64,000 nt of DNA from NCBI GenBank assembly GCA_001972305.1, contig BDDD01001807.1, positions 124,001-188,000 on the forward strand, given 5' to 3'. Below are positions 45,567 through 56,700 of this stretch, piece after piece. The notes beneath the pieces are model-generated. The model was given only the letters and a program-made list of their open reading frames with translations. It ran no database searches and was not told the origin of the DNA. The first letter of the stretch is position 1. The number at the start of each line of letters is the position of its first letter. The stretch is from Cephalotus follicularis (lineage: Eukaryota > Streptophyta > Magnoliopsida > Oxalidales > Cephalotaceae). Both the position numbers and the translations under genes were made by a program.

Positions 45567-46300
45567 CTATTGGTAATATTTCCTTAGATGCTCGGCATTC
45601 CAAGATCTGGCAATCTCCCTACCCCCCAGAGTTTCGAGTTTGAATGTTCCTGGTCGGAGTACTCTCTGGATCTTGTATGACCCATCCCAGGTGGGGGCTA
45701 GCTTTCCTCTAGTTCCAGTGGGGTCTGAGATTGCGGAGTTGCGCAGGACCAGGTCTCCCTGCCTTAGTGGTCTGGGGCTCACCCTCTTGTTGTAGCAACG
45801 GCTCACCCTTTGTTGATAAGCTGCGACTCTGATGGCGGCCTTGTCTCTGAGCTCTGCCACCAAATCGAGGAGGCACCTGAGCCCTTCTTCGTTATTTTGC
45901 TCTGTGAAGTGCACAACCCTTGGTGACTGGACACCAATCTCCACCGGTATCATGGCCTCTGCTCCGAAGCAAAGACTGAAAGGGGACTCCCCCGTGGTGG
46001 TCCGGGGAGTGGTTCTATATGCCCACAAAACACTTGGTAGCTCCTTGGTCCATCTTCCTTTGCTGTCCTCCAGGCGCTTCTTCAAGCCCGAGATGATTTC
46101 TCTGTTTATTACCTCTGCTTGGCCATTACTTTGGGGATAGGCCACCGAGGCGAGTCTATGTTCTATTCTCCACTCTTGGAAAAAGTCGCAGAAAGCCTGA
46201 CAGTCAAACTGTTTCCCATAATCTGAAACTATTATCCTGGGGACTCCGAATCTGCAAATGATGGACTTCCACACGAAACTTTCCGTGTTCTTCTCTGTGA
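45567..46300 (-). pseudogene. Integrase C-terminal half, minus strand
   Basis: Retroviral-type integrase core remnants (RFGVPRIIVSDYGKQFDCQA, WRIEHRLASVAYPQSNGQAE, the D and E of the catalytic triad) and the GPY-like C-terminal region (GKLAPTWDGSYKIQRVLRPG, ending SWNAEHLRKYYQ). It lies opposite to the gag of the same element. Fossil. Confidence 0.8.
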
Positions 46301-46301
46301 T

Positions 46302-46505
46302 GGTCAGCCCAGGCACGCTCAGCGCGTCAGCCCAGGAGGGGTCCTCGGCCCGGCCTCTGCCCTTCACCTGGTCAGCCCAGGCACGCTCAGCGCGTCAACC
46401 CAGGAGGGGCCCTCGGCCCGGCCTCTGCCCTTCACCTGGTCAGCCCAGGCACGCTCAGCACATCAGCCCATGAGGGATCCCCAGCCCGGCCTCTTCCCCT
46501 CGCCT
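46302..46505 (+). repeat. 68-bp minisatellite, three units
   Basis: Units at 46302-46369, 46370-46437 and 46438-46505, each starting GGTCAGCCCAGGCACGCTCA. Unit junctions form the palindrome CCTGG-tcagc-CCAGG. GC-rich, unlike the surroundings. Confidence 0.88.
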
Positions 46506-46637
46506 GGCCAGCCCAGGTTGGATCCGCTAGCCGATCCGCGGGAGATCTTCCCCCAGGGGGGCCATCTCGGTCCCGTTTCCTCAACTATGTTCCCCCTCCT
46601 CTGCCACAGACAGAGAAGCAGGACCAGAGGGGGTGTA

Positions 46638-47280
46638 TGATATGGGAAAAATCCCTTTTGAGCCTGAGGACACGTATCGGGAGAGGAGGACGACAGCTGT
46701 CCTCCCAAGGAATGATGGCATGGCCTATGGGTCTTGTCACCAATTAAGGAAAATGTCTCCTCTAAGCGGTCTGACACGCCACAGAGGTCAGGAAGCCGCA
46801 CGCCCGCGCAGACGCACAGATAGGATGGCCCCCCATCACGTCAGTGTGGGGAAAGAGACTAACAAGCCGCCACAGCTCTCCAATTCATTAATGGGCATGC
46901 GGCTACGCTCACCAAAGGGGGAGGAGACCAAGGAAAATGTCAGGGCCACTGACGTCCTTCCCCTAGGGGTAGCCACTCCCGATTGGACACTCATCAATCA
47001 CAAGCATTCCTATAAATACCAGTTCAACAATCAATACAAATGTCAACCATTTTTCTAGCATGCAAAGAACCCATTATTCTCTGTACAACAGCTAACTTAA
47101 GCTTCGGAGTGCCCCCGGGAGAATAACCTCCTGGACCTTCCCCCACTCTCTCTTGCTTGTGCAGGGATCATCAACCACCATTACTCAACACCCTTTCTCG
47201 GACAGATTCACTCATTCCCAAAAAACAAATCAAGCCCTTACACGTGGGGTACTGTTATAGGAGAGATTTCCGCATCAACA
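46638..47280 (+). repeat. 3' LTR of the second fused element
   Basis: TGATATGGGAAAAATCCC to GCATCAACA, 643 bases, preceded by the purine tract GGACCAGAGGGGGTGTA (46621-46637). The nested solo LTR at 62020-62579 is a diverged relative. Confidence 0.9.
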
Positions 47281-48335
47281 CAAACTATGAAAAATGAGCA
47301 AATGAAAAACAAACAAAAAAATTTGCACAAGTAGATTTTCACAATACATATATATAAAAAAAGTAGATTTTGACAACACGTGAGAATACAATGTTAGTGC
47401 ATCAACAAAACTACGCAAAAAAGACATCATTTAAGTTTTGATACGAAGAGATAAATTGAAAAAGATAAGGTTTATTATTATTATTATTATTTTAGTAAAC
47501 AAATATAAGGTTTATGACTTCGTTGTTTACTTCGACTTAAAAAGACTAAAACTATCATTATGAGTTTCCCTCAAATATAAATCTCAGAATACCAATCTAA
47601 TTTAATTATCTAACGAATATAGAAAAGTTTCCACTTTTCCAAAAACTAAAGATTTTTCGTGAAACAATGGCAACATTCTATTAAGGACGCATTTGGTATT
47701 TCATATTTGGTAATCCAGTTAAGATCAAAATGTCCACATTAATAGTTACGGGCTTTTAAGATCGTTACTCTCCAATTAAGGCCAATGTATATTTTTGGTC
47801 CACAACGAGTTTTACCATTTTTAGAAGATAGTCACCTTCTCCACGTGCGGAATAGCAATTATTTTTATATACACGTTTTTTTTATTTCATGAAAAAAATA
47901 TAGTAGGTGTTCGTGATCAATGTATGTGACGAAATAATAACACGTGAATTGTTATAACTGAATTAGATAATTAAATTGCTATAATTTGTCATTAAATTGA
48001 ATTCATAAAATTTAACACGTGAATCATATATTCTTGGAAGAGTAAAGTTTTTGGATGTGAGTGGCACTAGCATTATAACACTGATAATGAAGTTACAAAC
48101 AATAATTATTATAAATTCTCTAATTAGCAATTCAACATTTATTTCTAGTTTATGGACTCAAATTTTATTTTCAAGCCATTCGGGATAGATTACAAGATAA
48201 ATCAGGATGATGGGTGTAGTGTAAATTATATATATATTAATTAATTCTACATCATCCGTTTTAGTTACGTTACAAGCTTTAGTTTCGTTAAAAGTAAAAA
48301 AAAGTAAAATGTTATGACATATATGGAAATATTGA
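47281..48335. repeat. 118-bp repeat (right copy) and block A, second copy, right part
   Basis: 47281-47398 repeats 31737-31854. From 47399 (GCATCAACAAAACTACGC) to about 48335 the sequence continues the homology to 20835-21836. It carries a short TTA microsatellite near 47470 (ATT-ATT, as at 20920) and no gene. Homology to block A stops near 48335. Confidence 0.82.
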
Positions 48336-48410
48336 GACTCTTTATCTTGTGACAAATGCCCTTAAGGGTTTATTTGTGTTTAATAAAGATCCTAATAAAT
48401 TACTCTTCCT

Positions 48411-49980
48411 TTTTTTTTATGAATAAGGATCCTTTTCTTGAGAAAAACTTATGAATTACAAAGAAATAAAGTAGTGCATGCAACCAAATACATTCATCAG
48501 TATGTTTCCTAGCAGATGACGTTGTGTTATGTGCAAACACATTATCACACATACTAATATGCCTTACAGGACGCTGATTTGATATTCTTAATATCCTCAA
48601 TAACACTCATATAATGCATCATATGTACCTAGTTTATTTATATCATCCACAACAACCCACGCATCCGACTCCACTATTAATATACGGTACCTAAGTATTG
48701 AGGCACAGAGCAATCCATAGTAGACCGCAAATGCTTCCGTCATAGGTGGATCTCTTTGTGGTATAATTTTCCTACTACCCGCAGCTAGGATAATTCTCTT
48801 CGAGTCTCTAAACACCCATCCCACTCCGGAACACTCCCCGTCACTATAGACTGCACCATCACAACTCATACGAACTTCCCCAGGCAAAATAGCATACCAG
48901 GTTTGTCGCCACTGCTCCTCATCCAGGCATTTTCCTGCCACCTCTCTATATTCCTCTATGTGTTGTGAGCATTTTTGTGCCACCAGAGTAGGTGTCATCC
49001 TTTTCCTTCCAGCCTTGCAATTTCGACCACACTATCTTTTATGGATTGGAAAATTATCTTTTTGGAATTACCTACCATTGCCGAAAGACCCAGATAATTT
49101 TCATAATTTTGCTTCAATCTAGTGCCCAATAACGTTCTAATAGATAGTATGGCAGGGGGAGGAGTATTAGGGCTAAAGAACAAACATGTTTTTATCAATA
49201 TTCACTTTCTGGCCAGATGCTAGCTCATACTGGTTCAAGATACCCAAAACCGCTTCACTCTCTTTAACTGTGACTTTGAGGAAAAGCAAATTATCATCTG
49301 CGAAAAACAAATGGGAGATTCTTGGACTTCTATTACAAACTCTCACACCATGTATCTTACCTTGCTCGGCTGCTTTCGTCAAAAGCGTCGATAACCCTTC
49401 TGCACATAAGATAAAAAGATATGGAGATGAAGGATCCCCTTGTCTCAATCACCTCGAAGGAATGATCATATTCTTCGGCTGTGCTGTGCCTATTCAGAAC
49501 AACAGAGTAAGAAACTGTAGACAACCACTCCATAATCAAATGCACCCACCTAACATCAAACCCCATATAAATCAAAATTTCACGCATAAAGTCCCATTTG
49601 ACCCAGTCATAAGCCTTACTCATGTCTAACTTAACAACCATCAAACCTTGACCACCCCCTCTGCGAAGTTTAATATAATGTAATGTTTCAAACGCCACAA
49701 GAATGTTATCAGTTATTAATCGACCCGATACAAAAAGCACTTTGATTATCAGATATAATAACCTGCAAGATATGTTTAAATCTGTTAGCAAGCACTTTAG
49801 AAATAATTTTAAAGGCCATATTACACAAACTAATAGGCTTAAACTATGTCATAATTTTCCAGGTCTTTTACTTTAGGGATGAGAATAATATGAGTAAAAT
49901 TCATTTTACGCTCCATGCGGCCTTCCTGAAAAAATCTCTGAACACCTGAAACCACATAATTAACCACTATATCCCAATAT
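48411..49980 (-). pseudogene. Second LINE, 3' portion (reverse transcriptase, RNase H)
   Basis: Minus strand, with a poly-A tail at 48419-48411. From 49980: reverse transcriptase ([91 protein letters not shown]), spread over at least three frames. Then the thumb (GTRLKQNYENYLGL), and then a plant-LINE RNase H domain at 48998-48597 (MSCDGAVYSDGECSGVGWVF, PPMTEAFAVYYGL, VESDAWVVVDDIN). The zinc-finger region between thumb and RNase H is missing. It is a different family from the LINE at 1-10 kb, which has no RNase H. The 5' continuation is at 60985-61332, across the copia-type insertion. Confidence 0.86.
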
Positions 49981-50429
49981 TGTTAGAAATATTTATAAAA
50001 TATTGGACTTCTATTAATTGTTATTTTTGTTTTATAAAACTGGTAAGATAATGATCCATAAGACAGGCTTATGACAAAATAGCCATTTAGTGATCTATTT
50101 TGTATGGGATGACGCAATTCAAGTTGTAGATGTGAGTTGTAGTTAGTGTGGGCTTTAGTGACCTAATGGGAATAATGGGAAAAATCATTAGTGTTTACTA
50201 TATATATATCGGGCTAGGTCACCTCTCCTGTAACTATCAGTTGTTTTCGATTCACATATAAGAACCACATTTTGTCTGATAAAAAGGAAGGGAATACCTG
50301 TCTGTTTGATCTAGGATCGCACTGATTTTGATATTCCGCTGCACAGTTGAACATGACTCAACCAGGTACGATCCTTACTCATTAATTATTGTGTTCTAAT
50401 GTCGCATATGATCCTATTAATTTTCAACA
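49981..50429 (+). repeat. First LTR of the copia-type element
   Basis: 449 bases, with a TATA-like CTATATATATATC near 50200. Copied exactly in the tandem repeat at 54475-54923. Confidence 0.9.
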
Positions 50430-52297
50430 AGTGGTATAAGAGAGGTTATATGCGAATTAGAACCAATTTGTAGAATTATTATTGAAATTCAAGTTTAAAA
50501 AAAAAAAAATCAGTTTAGTCCCGAAACTTTAACATTAAAATTGAAGATTAAAACGTGAATAATTAGTTTCGATTTCTTCAGGGTTTTTGTTCCTCTCTTT
50601 TCACTATTCGATTTGATATATAGATCATAAGTTTTCATGACCCATAACCCGAGATATCGACCATTGAAATTTTCGGATCCCGAAATCACAAAAAACGATT
50701 GAATCTTGATTTTTTGTCGTTGTTAATCCGTTTTGTGGCTTGATATCTGTTGCTTGCATGTTATGGAACAAAACTGTGCCAATTGATTGCAGTTTAACAG
50801 TGATTTTGTCAGTGAAATCAACCAAAAACCAGTTCGGCGATTAGGGTTCTAAGCCGAATTTTAAAGCTTCGATTTCATGTTTCTTGAGTTGATTTTTTGA
50901 GAAATTTCCTTGGGGGTAACCTTAAACAGACCGTGCGCGTCAAAACCATACCTCAGTCTTCGAATTTGGTGGCCTAGATCACCGATTTGCGTCGGATCGC
51001 AAACTGGGTCGCGTTTCTGGTCTGGCGGGTCGAAATCCATCCGCCAGAGGTTGCTGGCGCATCAACAGTGCACACAGCCATTCCCCACGCGCTTCCATGG
51101 CCCGTTCTGGCGCATGGGCCTCGTTCCGAGAGCCTTTTGGGCCCAAATTTTTGGGTTTTCCCATTTTTCTCCGAAATAAAATTTTTGGTAATTTTTAATT
51201 ATTTTTTCAAATACCAGAAGTATTTATTTCAGAATTATCTTCATAAAAATTAATTTAAAATAGTTAAATACTATTTTTTGTAAAATAATTTTTACGAAAA
51301 TTATTATTATATATGGAGAATCTTTTGACAGTAGTCACTCTTCCTATTTCAATTATTAATCTACTGTACTCTCCAACTTTTGTGTGCTTTAAACTTGTCC
51401 GAATTTTGTACAATTACAACATGGATTGTTGATGATCCAACGAGGTACATTTTGTTACAGTATCTCATTTTGTGGGATCACGTGCATATATTTTGACCAT
51501 AGTATGCACACTTACTTTGTGGGTAAGGTTGTTTATACGTTTCGGTTTGAGTTGATTCTATTTGTTCACGGTTACACCAAAGTGGACCATTCAGGAACTT
51601 TTGGGATTTTCTCATGCTGTCGTTACGGAACGAAATCTGAATTATTACATTAAATTTCCTGCCCAAAGGTGGTTATTTGATGTTTTAATTTGGTGGTTTA
51701 CATGAAACATTTTGTTTAAGGTGTGCATCGGTTTAGAGTGTTTTTCTGCCCAAAGGTGATAAACTATTCGAACATCGATGTATACTCGGTTGTTGGTTTC
51801 ATGTAGGAAATCCTACTTGCATGTTATATTTTTTACCCAAAGGTGATTATATAATGATGCGCCTGAATTTTCGTGATGAATATTGCTTATTTTGTTTCCA
51901 AGCATATTCATATTAAAATTACTCACATTATTGACATGTTGTGATTTTTATTGTTATCTTGACAGTTTGTTTCTCTGTGAATAACATGCCTTGGTTTTTG
52001 CTTTTTTTTTTTCCATTATGCTATTTTTGCATAATTTTCTTGATTTGGTATGATAAGTATGACGTATACGATATTTGACTTTGTTTGAGTATATTATATT
52101 ATGATATGAAGTAAATGAATATCATGATTATTTTTTTTTGTGAGAAAATTAATAGGTTCTTTATATGAATATATGACATATTGAATTTTTTTTTTAATAT
52201 TTAGTCATGCTCAATTTTTTATTTTAACCACATAATATTATACATCATTCGAGTTGACCATTATGCTTACGGTTATATTGTCTCGATATGTTTGTTA

Positions 52298-52341
52298 CTC
52301 ACACATGAAAGTGAGAGAATATGTAATTATTCATGTGTGAG
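52298..52341 (+). repeat. Long perfect hairpin, 12-bp arms
   Basis: CTCACACATGAA (52298-52309) and TTCATGTGTGAG (52330-52341) are exact reverse complements around a 20-base loop. It lies in the non-coding interior and is copied at 56792-56835. Confidence 0.85.
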
Positions 52342-52688
52342 AGTGTGCTTGGCAATGGTTCAAATAGAAATTGTTAAAAATGAAACTTATTACATACATG
52401 CATATTAATATATTAAAATTTATGCATGACTATTACAACATAAATATTGTATATTAAGTGAGGGATTCAATTTCAACTAAAATCCTGGGCATTCCGCCTA
52501 TTGTTTTTGATGCCATCTATTTAGTGATTGAAATGATGATTTTAATCAGTCAGTAAATTACAGATACAATATTTTTGCTGAAACTTCCTTTTAGATTTTA
52601 GACTCATAATATGATGACTTAATTATGAGTATCTATTGAAAGTAATGATTGTATTTTTATTGGAAGTTTTTAGATGGTCATTAATATC

Positions 52689-52758
52689 TATATATGTTTC
52701 GATACATATATCATGAGTTATTGAATAATTCAATAACATGATAAGTTTTACTTATCAT
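52689..52758 (+). repeat. Three consecutive hairpins
   Basis: TATATATGT..ACATATATCA (52689-52712), GTTATTGAAT-AATTCAATAAC (52717-52737) and ATGATAAG-TTTTA-CTTATCAT (52738-52758) stand back to back. Similar small palindromes recur through the interior (for example GTAGGAAATCCTAC at 51803-51816 and GTCCATTTTGGAC near 53600). Confidence 0.75.
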
Positions 52759-53762
52759 TAGTTGAAATTGTGTTTAAATTCTCATTGTGTATAAGTAAGA
52801 AAAGAAAATCTATTAAAATTTTTAAAATATGAATGATCATATTTGTGTAATTGTTTCATTCATATGTGCTAATGACTATCATTCTGTTTGCACTTAACGA
52901 CCTATATGATATACTTTTGAATATGCTTTTGTACGATAATGTTTTGTTACATTTAAGTGTATTGGTGCTATGTCATAATCATAAAGTACAATAGATAGTT
53001 ATCTTAAGTTGAGAGTTTTGAGTACGCTATAATTTTGTTGATATAGCATATGCGCTCAACTATAGGGTTTTTATGTTGAATAATGCTTCTTGATTTATTT
53101 GATTAAGCTTGAGACTGTGGTAAACATCATACTTATAGATACACATTAGTGTGTGGTGCATTCTTTGTATTTATAAGCTAAAACATGAATTATTATGGAC
53201 ACATATTTTTGTTCATTGATGTCCATGAGAATATTTGAAGCATTATTATGAGATTTTTGGTTAACCTATTTTTCTGATATCCTACTGCGTGTTACAATCT
53301 CTGCCCAAAGGTGAGATTTTAACCAAATCATTGTATATTAATGTTATGGATTTTATAGTTGACCTATGTTGGATAATTCTACTGCAAGCTGCATTCTCTG
53401 CCCAAATGTGAGGTTGCAGTCAATGCATTAGGAGTCTCATTGAGTATCTTTCGTTATTACGAAATCAATGGATTGTCATCACCAATTTTGATTATATGAA
53501 TGTTTAAGTCTGATCTATGATGAATCTACTGTATAATTTGTTATTGGATGATAATTGCCTTTGCAATTTTGTGTGATTTGTCACATGAGTCTATTTTGGT
53601 TCATAAGTCCATTTTGGACGATATAAAAATATTGTGTCTTATTGTTATTGTGTCAAATAAAATTGACTCCTCATTTTTAACACTTCAATAGGTCTTATGT
53701 AATTTATTTTAAAGAAAGTTTGGATGTGTTGTATCAATCATTTTGGGATTGATTGTGCTAGT

Positions 53763-56700
53763 AGTGACTTTGAGGAAAAGCAAATTATCATCTGCGAAAA
53801 ACAAATGGGAGATTCTTGGACTTCTATTACAAACTCTCACACCATGTATCTTACCTTGCTCGGCTGCTTTCGTCAAAAGCGTCGATAACCCTTCTGCACA
53901 TAAGATAAAAAGATATGGAGATGAAGGATCCCCTTGTCTCAATCACCTCGAAGGAATGATCATATTCTTCGGCTGTGCTGTGCCTATTCAGAACAACAGA
54001 GTAAGAAACTGTGGACAACCACTCCATAATCAAATGCACCCACCTAACATCAAACCCCATATAAATCAAAATTTCACGCATAAAGTCCCATTTGACCCAG
54101 TCATAAGCCTTACTCATGTCTAACTTAACAACCATCAAACCTTGACCACCCCCTCTGCGAAGTTTAATATAATGTAATGTTTCAAACGCCACAAGAATGT
54201 TATCAGTTATTAATCGACCCGATACAAAAAGCACTTTGATTATCAGATATAATAACCTGCAAGATATGTTTAAATCTGTTAGCAAGCACTTTAGAAATAA
54301 TTTTAAAGGCCATATTACACAAACTAATAGGCTTAAACTATGTCATAATTTTCCAGGTCTTTTACTTTAGGGATGAGAATAATATGAGTAAAATTCATTT
54401 TACGCTCCATGCGGCCTTCCTGAAAAAATCTCTGAACACCTGAAACCACATAATTAACCACTATATCCCAATATTGTTAGAAATATTTATAAAATATTGG
54501 ACTTCTATTAATTGTTATTTTTGTTTTATAAAACTGGTAAGATAATGATCCATAAGACAGGCTTATGACAAAATAGCCATTTAGTGATCTATTTTGTATG
54601 GGATGACGCAATTCAAGTTGTAGATGTGAGTTGTAGTTAGTGTGGGCTTTAGTGACCTAATGGGAATAATGGGAAAAATCATTAGTGTTTACTATATATA
54701 TATCGGGCTAGGTCACCTCTCCTGTAACTATCAGTTGTTTTCGATTCACATATAAGAACCACATTTTGTCTGATAAAAAGGAAGGGAATACCTGTCTGTT
54801 TGATCTAGGATCGCACTGATTTTGATATTCCGCTGCACAGTTGAACATGACTCAACCAGGTACGATCCTTACTCATTAATTATTGTGTTCTAATGTCGCA
54901 TATGATCCTATTAATTTTCAACAAGTGGTATAAGAGAGGTTATATGCGAATTAGAACCAATTTGTAGAATTATTATTGAAATTCAAGTTTAAAAAAAAAA
55001 AAATCAGTTTAGTCCCGAAACTTTAACATTAAAATTGAAGATTAAAACGTGAATAATTAGTTTCGATTTCTTCAGGGTTTTTGTTCCTCTCTTTTCACTA
55101 TTCGATTTGATATATAGATCATAAGTTTTCATGACCCATAACCCGAGATATCGACCATTGAAATTTTCGGATCCCGAAATCACAAAAAACGATTGAATCT
55201 TGATTTTTTGTCGTTGTTAATCCGTTTTGTGGCTTGATATCTGTTGCTTGCATGTTATGGAACAAAACTGTGCCAATTGATTGCAGTTTAACAGTGATTT
55301 TGTCAGTGAAATCAACCAAAAACCAGTTCGGCGATTAGGGTTCTAAGCCGAATTTTAAAGCTTCGATTTCATGTTTCTTGAGTTGATTTTTTGAGAAATT
55401 TCCTTGGGGGTAACCTTAAACAGACCGTGCGCATCAAAACCATACCTCAGACTTCGAATTTGGTGGCCTGGATCACCGGTTTGCGTCGGATCGCAAACCG
55501 GGTCGCGTTTCTGGTCTGGCGGGTCGAAATCGACCCGCCAGAGGTTGCTGGCGCATCAACAGTGCACACAGCCATTCCCCACGCGCTTCCATGGCCCGTT
55601 CTGGCGCATGGGCCTCGTTCCGAGAGCCTTTTGGGCCCAAATTTTTGGGTTTTCCCATTTTTCTCCGAAATAAAATTTTTGGTAATTTTTAATTATTTTT
55701 TCAAATACCAGAAGTATTTATTTCAGAATTATCTTCATAAAAATTAATTTAAAATAGTTAAATACTATTTTTTGTAAAATAATTTTTACGAAAATTATTA
55801 TTATATATGGAGAATCTTTTGACAGTAGTCACTCTTCCTATTTCAATTATTAATCTACTGTACTCTCCAACTTTTGTGTGCTTTAAACTTGTCCGAATTT
55901 TGTACAATTACAACATGGATTGTTGATGATCCAACGAGGTACATTTTGTTACAGTATCTCATTTTGTGGGATCACGTGCATATATTTTGACCATAGTATG
56001 CACACTTACTTTGTGGGTAAGGTTGTTTATACGTTTCGGTTTGAGTTGATTCTATTTGTTCACGGTTACACCAAAGTGGACCATTCAGGAACTTTTGGGA
56101 TTTTCTCATGCTGTCGTTACGGAACGAAATCTGAATTATTACATTAAATTTCCTGCCCAAAGGTGGTTATTTGATGTTTTAATTTGGTGGTTTACATGAA
56201 ACATTTTGTTTAAGGTGTGCATCGGTTTAGAGTGTTTTTCTGCCCAAAGGTGATAAACTATTCGAACATCGATGTATACTCGGTTGTTGGTTTCATGTAG
56301 GAAATCCTACTTGCATGTTATATTTTTTACCCAAAGGTGATTATATAATGATGCGCCTGAATTTTCGTGATGAATATTGCTTATTTTGTTTCCAAGCATA
56401 TTCATATTAAAATTACTCACATTATTGACATGTTGTGATTTTTATTGTTATCTTGACAGTTTGTTTCTCTGTGAATAACATGCCTTGGTTTTTGCTTTTT
56501 TTTTTTCCATTATGCTATTTTTGCATAATTTTCTTGATTTGGTATGATAAGTATGACGTATACGATATTTGACTTTGTTTGAGTATATTATATTATGATA
56601 TGAAGTAAATGAATATCATGATTATTTTTTTTTGTGAGAAAATTAATAGGTTCTTTATATGAATATATGACATATTGAATTTTTTTTTTAATATTTAGTC

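Larger units (their letters stand above)
39981..47280 (+). mobile_element. Second Tat element, plus strand, fused head to head with the first
   Basis: It contains the 3' part of a 5' LTR (39981-40383), a primer-site block (40384-40403), gag (40429-42050), protease (about 42290-42690), reverse-transcriptase start (42835-43490), part of the opposite-strand-type gene (43497-44198, here on the plus strand), an integrase-type frame on the minus strand (45567-46300), and a complete 3' LTR (46638-47280, 643 bases). The two LTRs differ at about 8 of 403 shared bases, so this is the youngest datable element here, under about one million years at common plant rates. It is broken, with parts in unusual order. 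Confidence 0.87.
51648..53419 (+). repeat. Five hairpins with a shared CCCAAAGGT loop (unit 1)
   Basis: Loop TGCCCAAAGGT (one variant with CCCAAATGT, one beginning ACCC) lies between arms that differ in sequence but pair. 51648-51682: CATTAAATTTCC/GGTTATTTGATG. 51740-51764: GTTTTTC/GATAAAC, with an outer arm TGCATCG/CGATGTA. 51819-51860: GCAT.TTATAT/ATATAA..ATGC. 53291-53323: GTTACAATCTC/GAGATTTTAAC. 53389-53419: CTGCATTCTC/GAGGTTGCAG. The same five recur 4,494 bases to the right. Confidence 0.78.
49269..53762. repeat. Tandem duplication, unit 1 (4,494 bp)
   Basis: 49269-53762 is directly followed by a near-identical copy, 53763-58256. The unit holds the end of the LINE piece (49269-49980), the copia-type LTR (49981-50429) and 3.3 kb of its interior. 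I count about eight substitutions in 4,494 positions by eye, seven of them within 50939-51040. Confidence 0.92.

Noticed and set aside
50910-51179. 89-codon frame differing between the two tandem copies (50910 and 55404)
   Set aside because: The clustered substitutions raise interest, but the frame has no start context or homology and its complement is equally open.
51426-51653. 75-codon plus-strand frame, repeated at 55920-56147
   Set aside because: Identical only because of the tandem duplication. It is a translated stretch of the non-coding interior with no family match.
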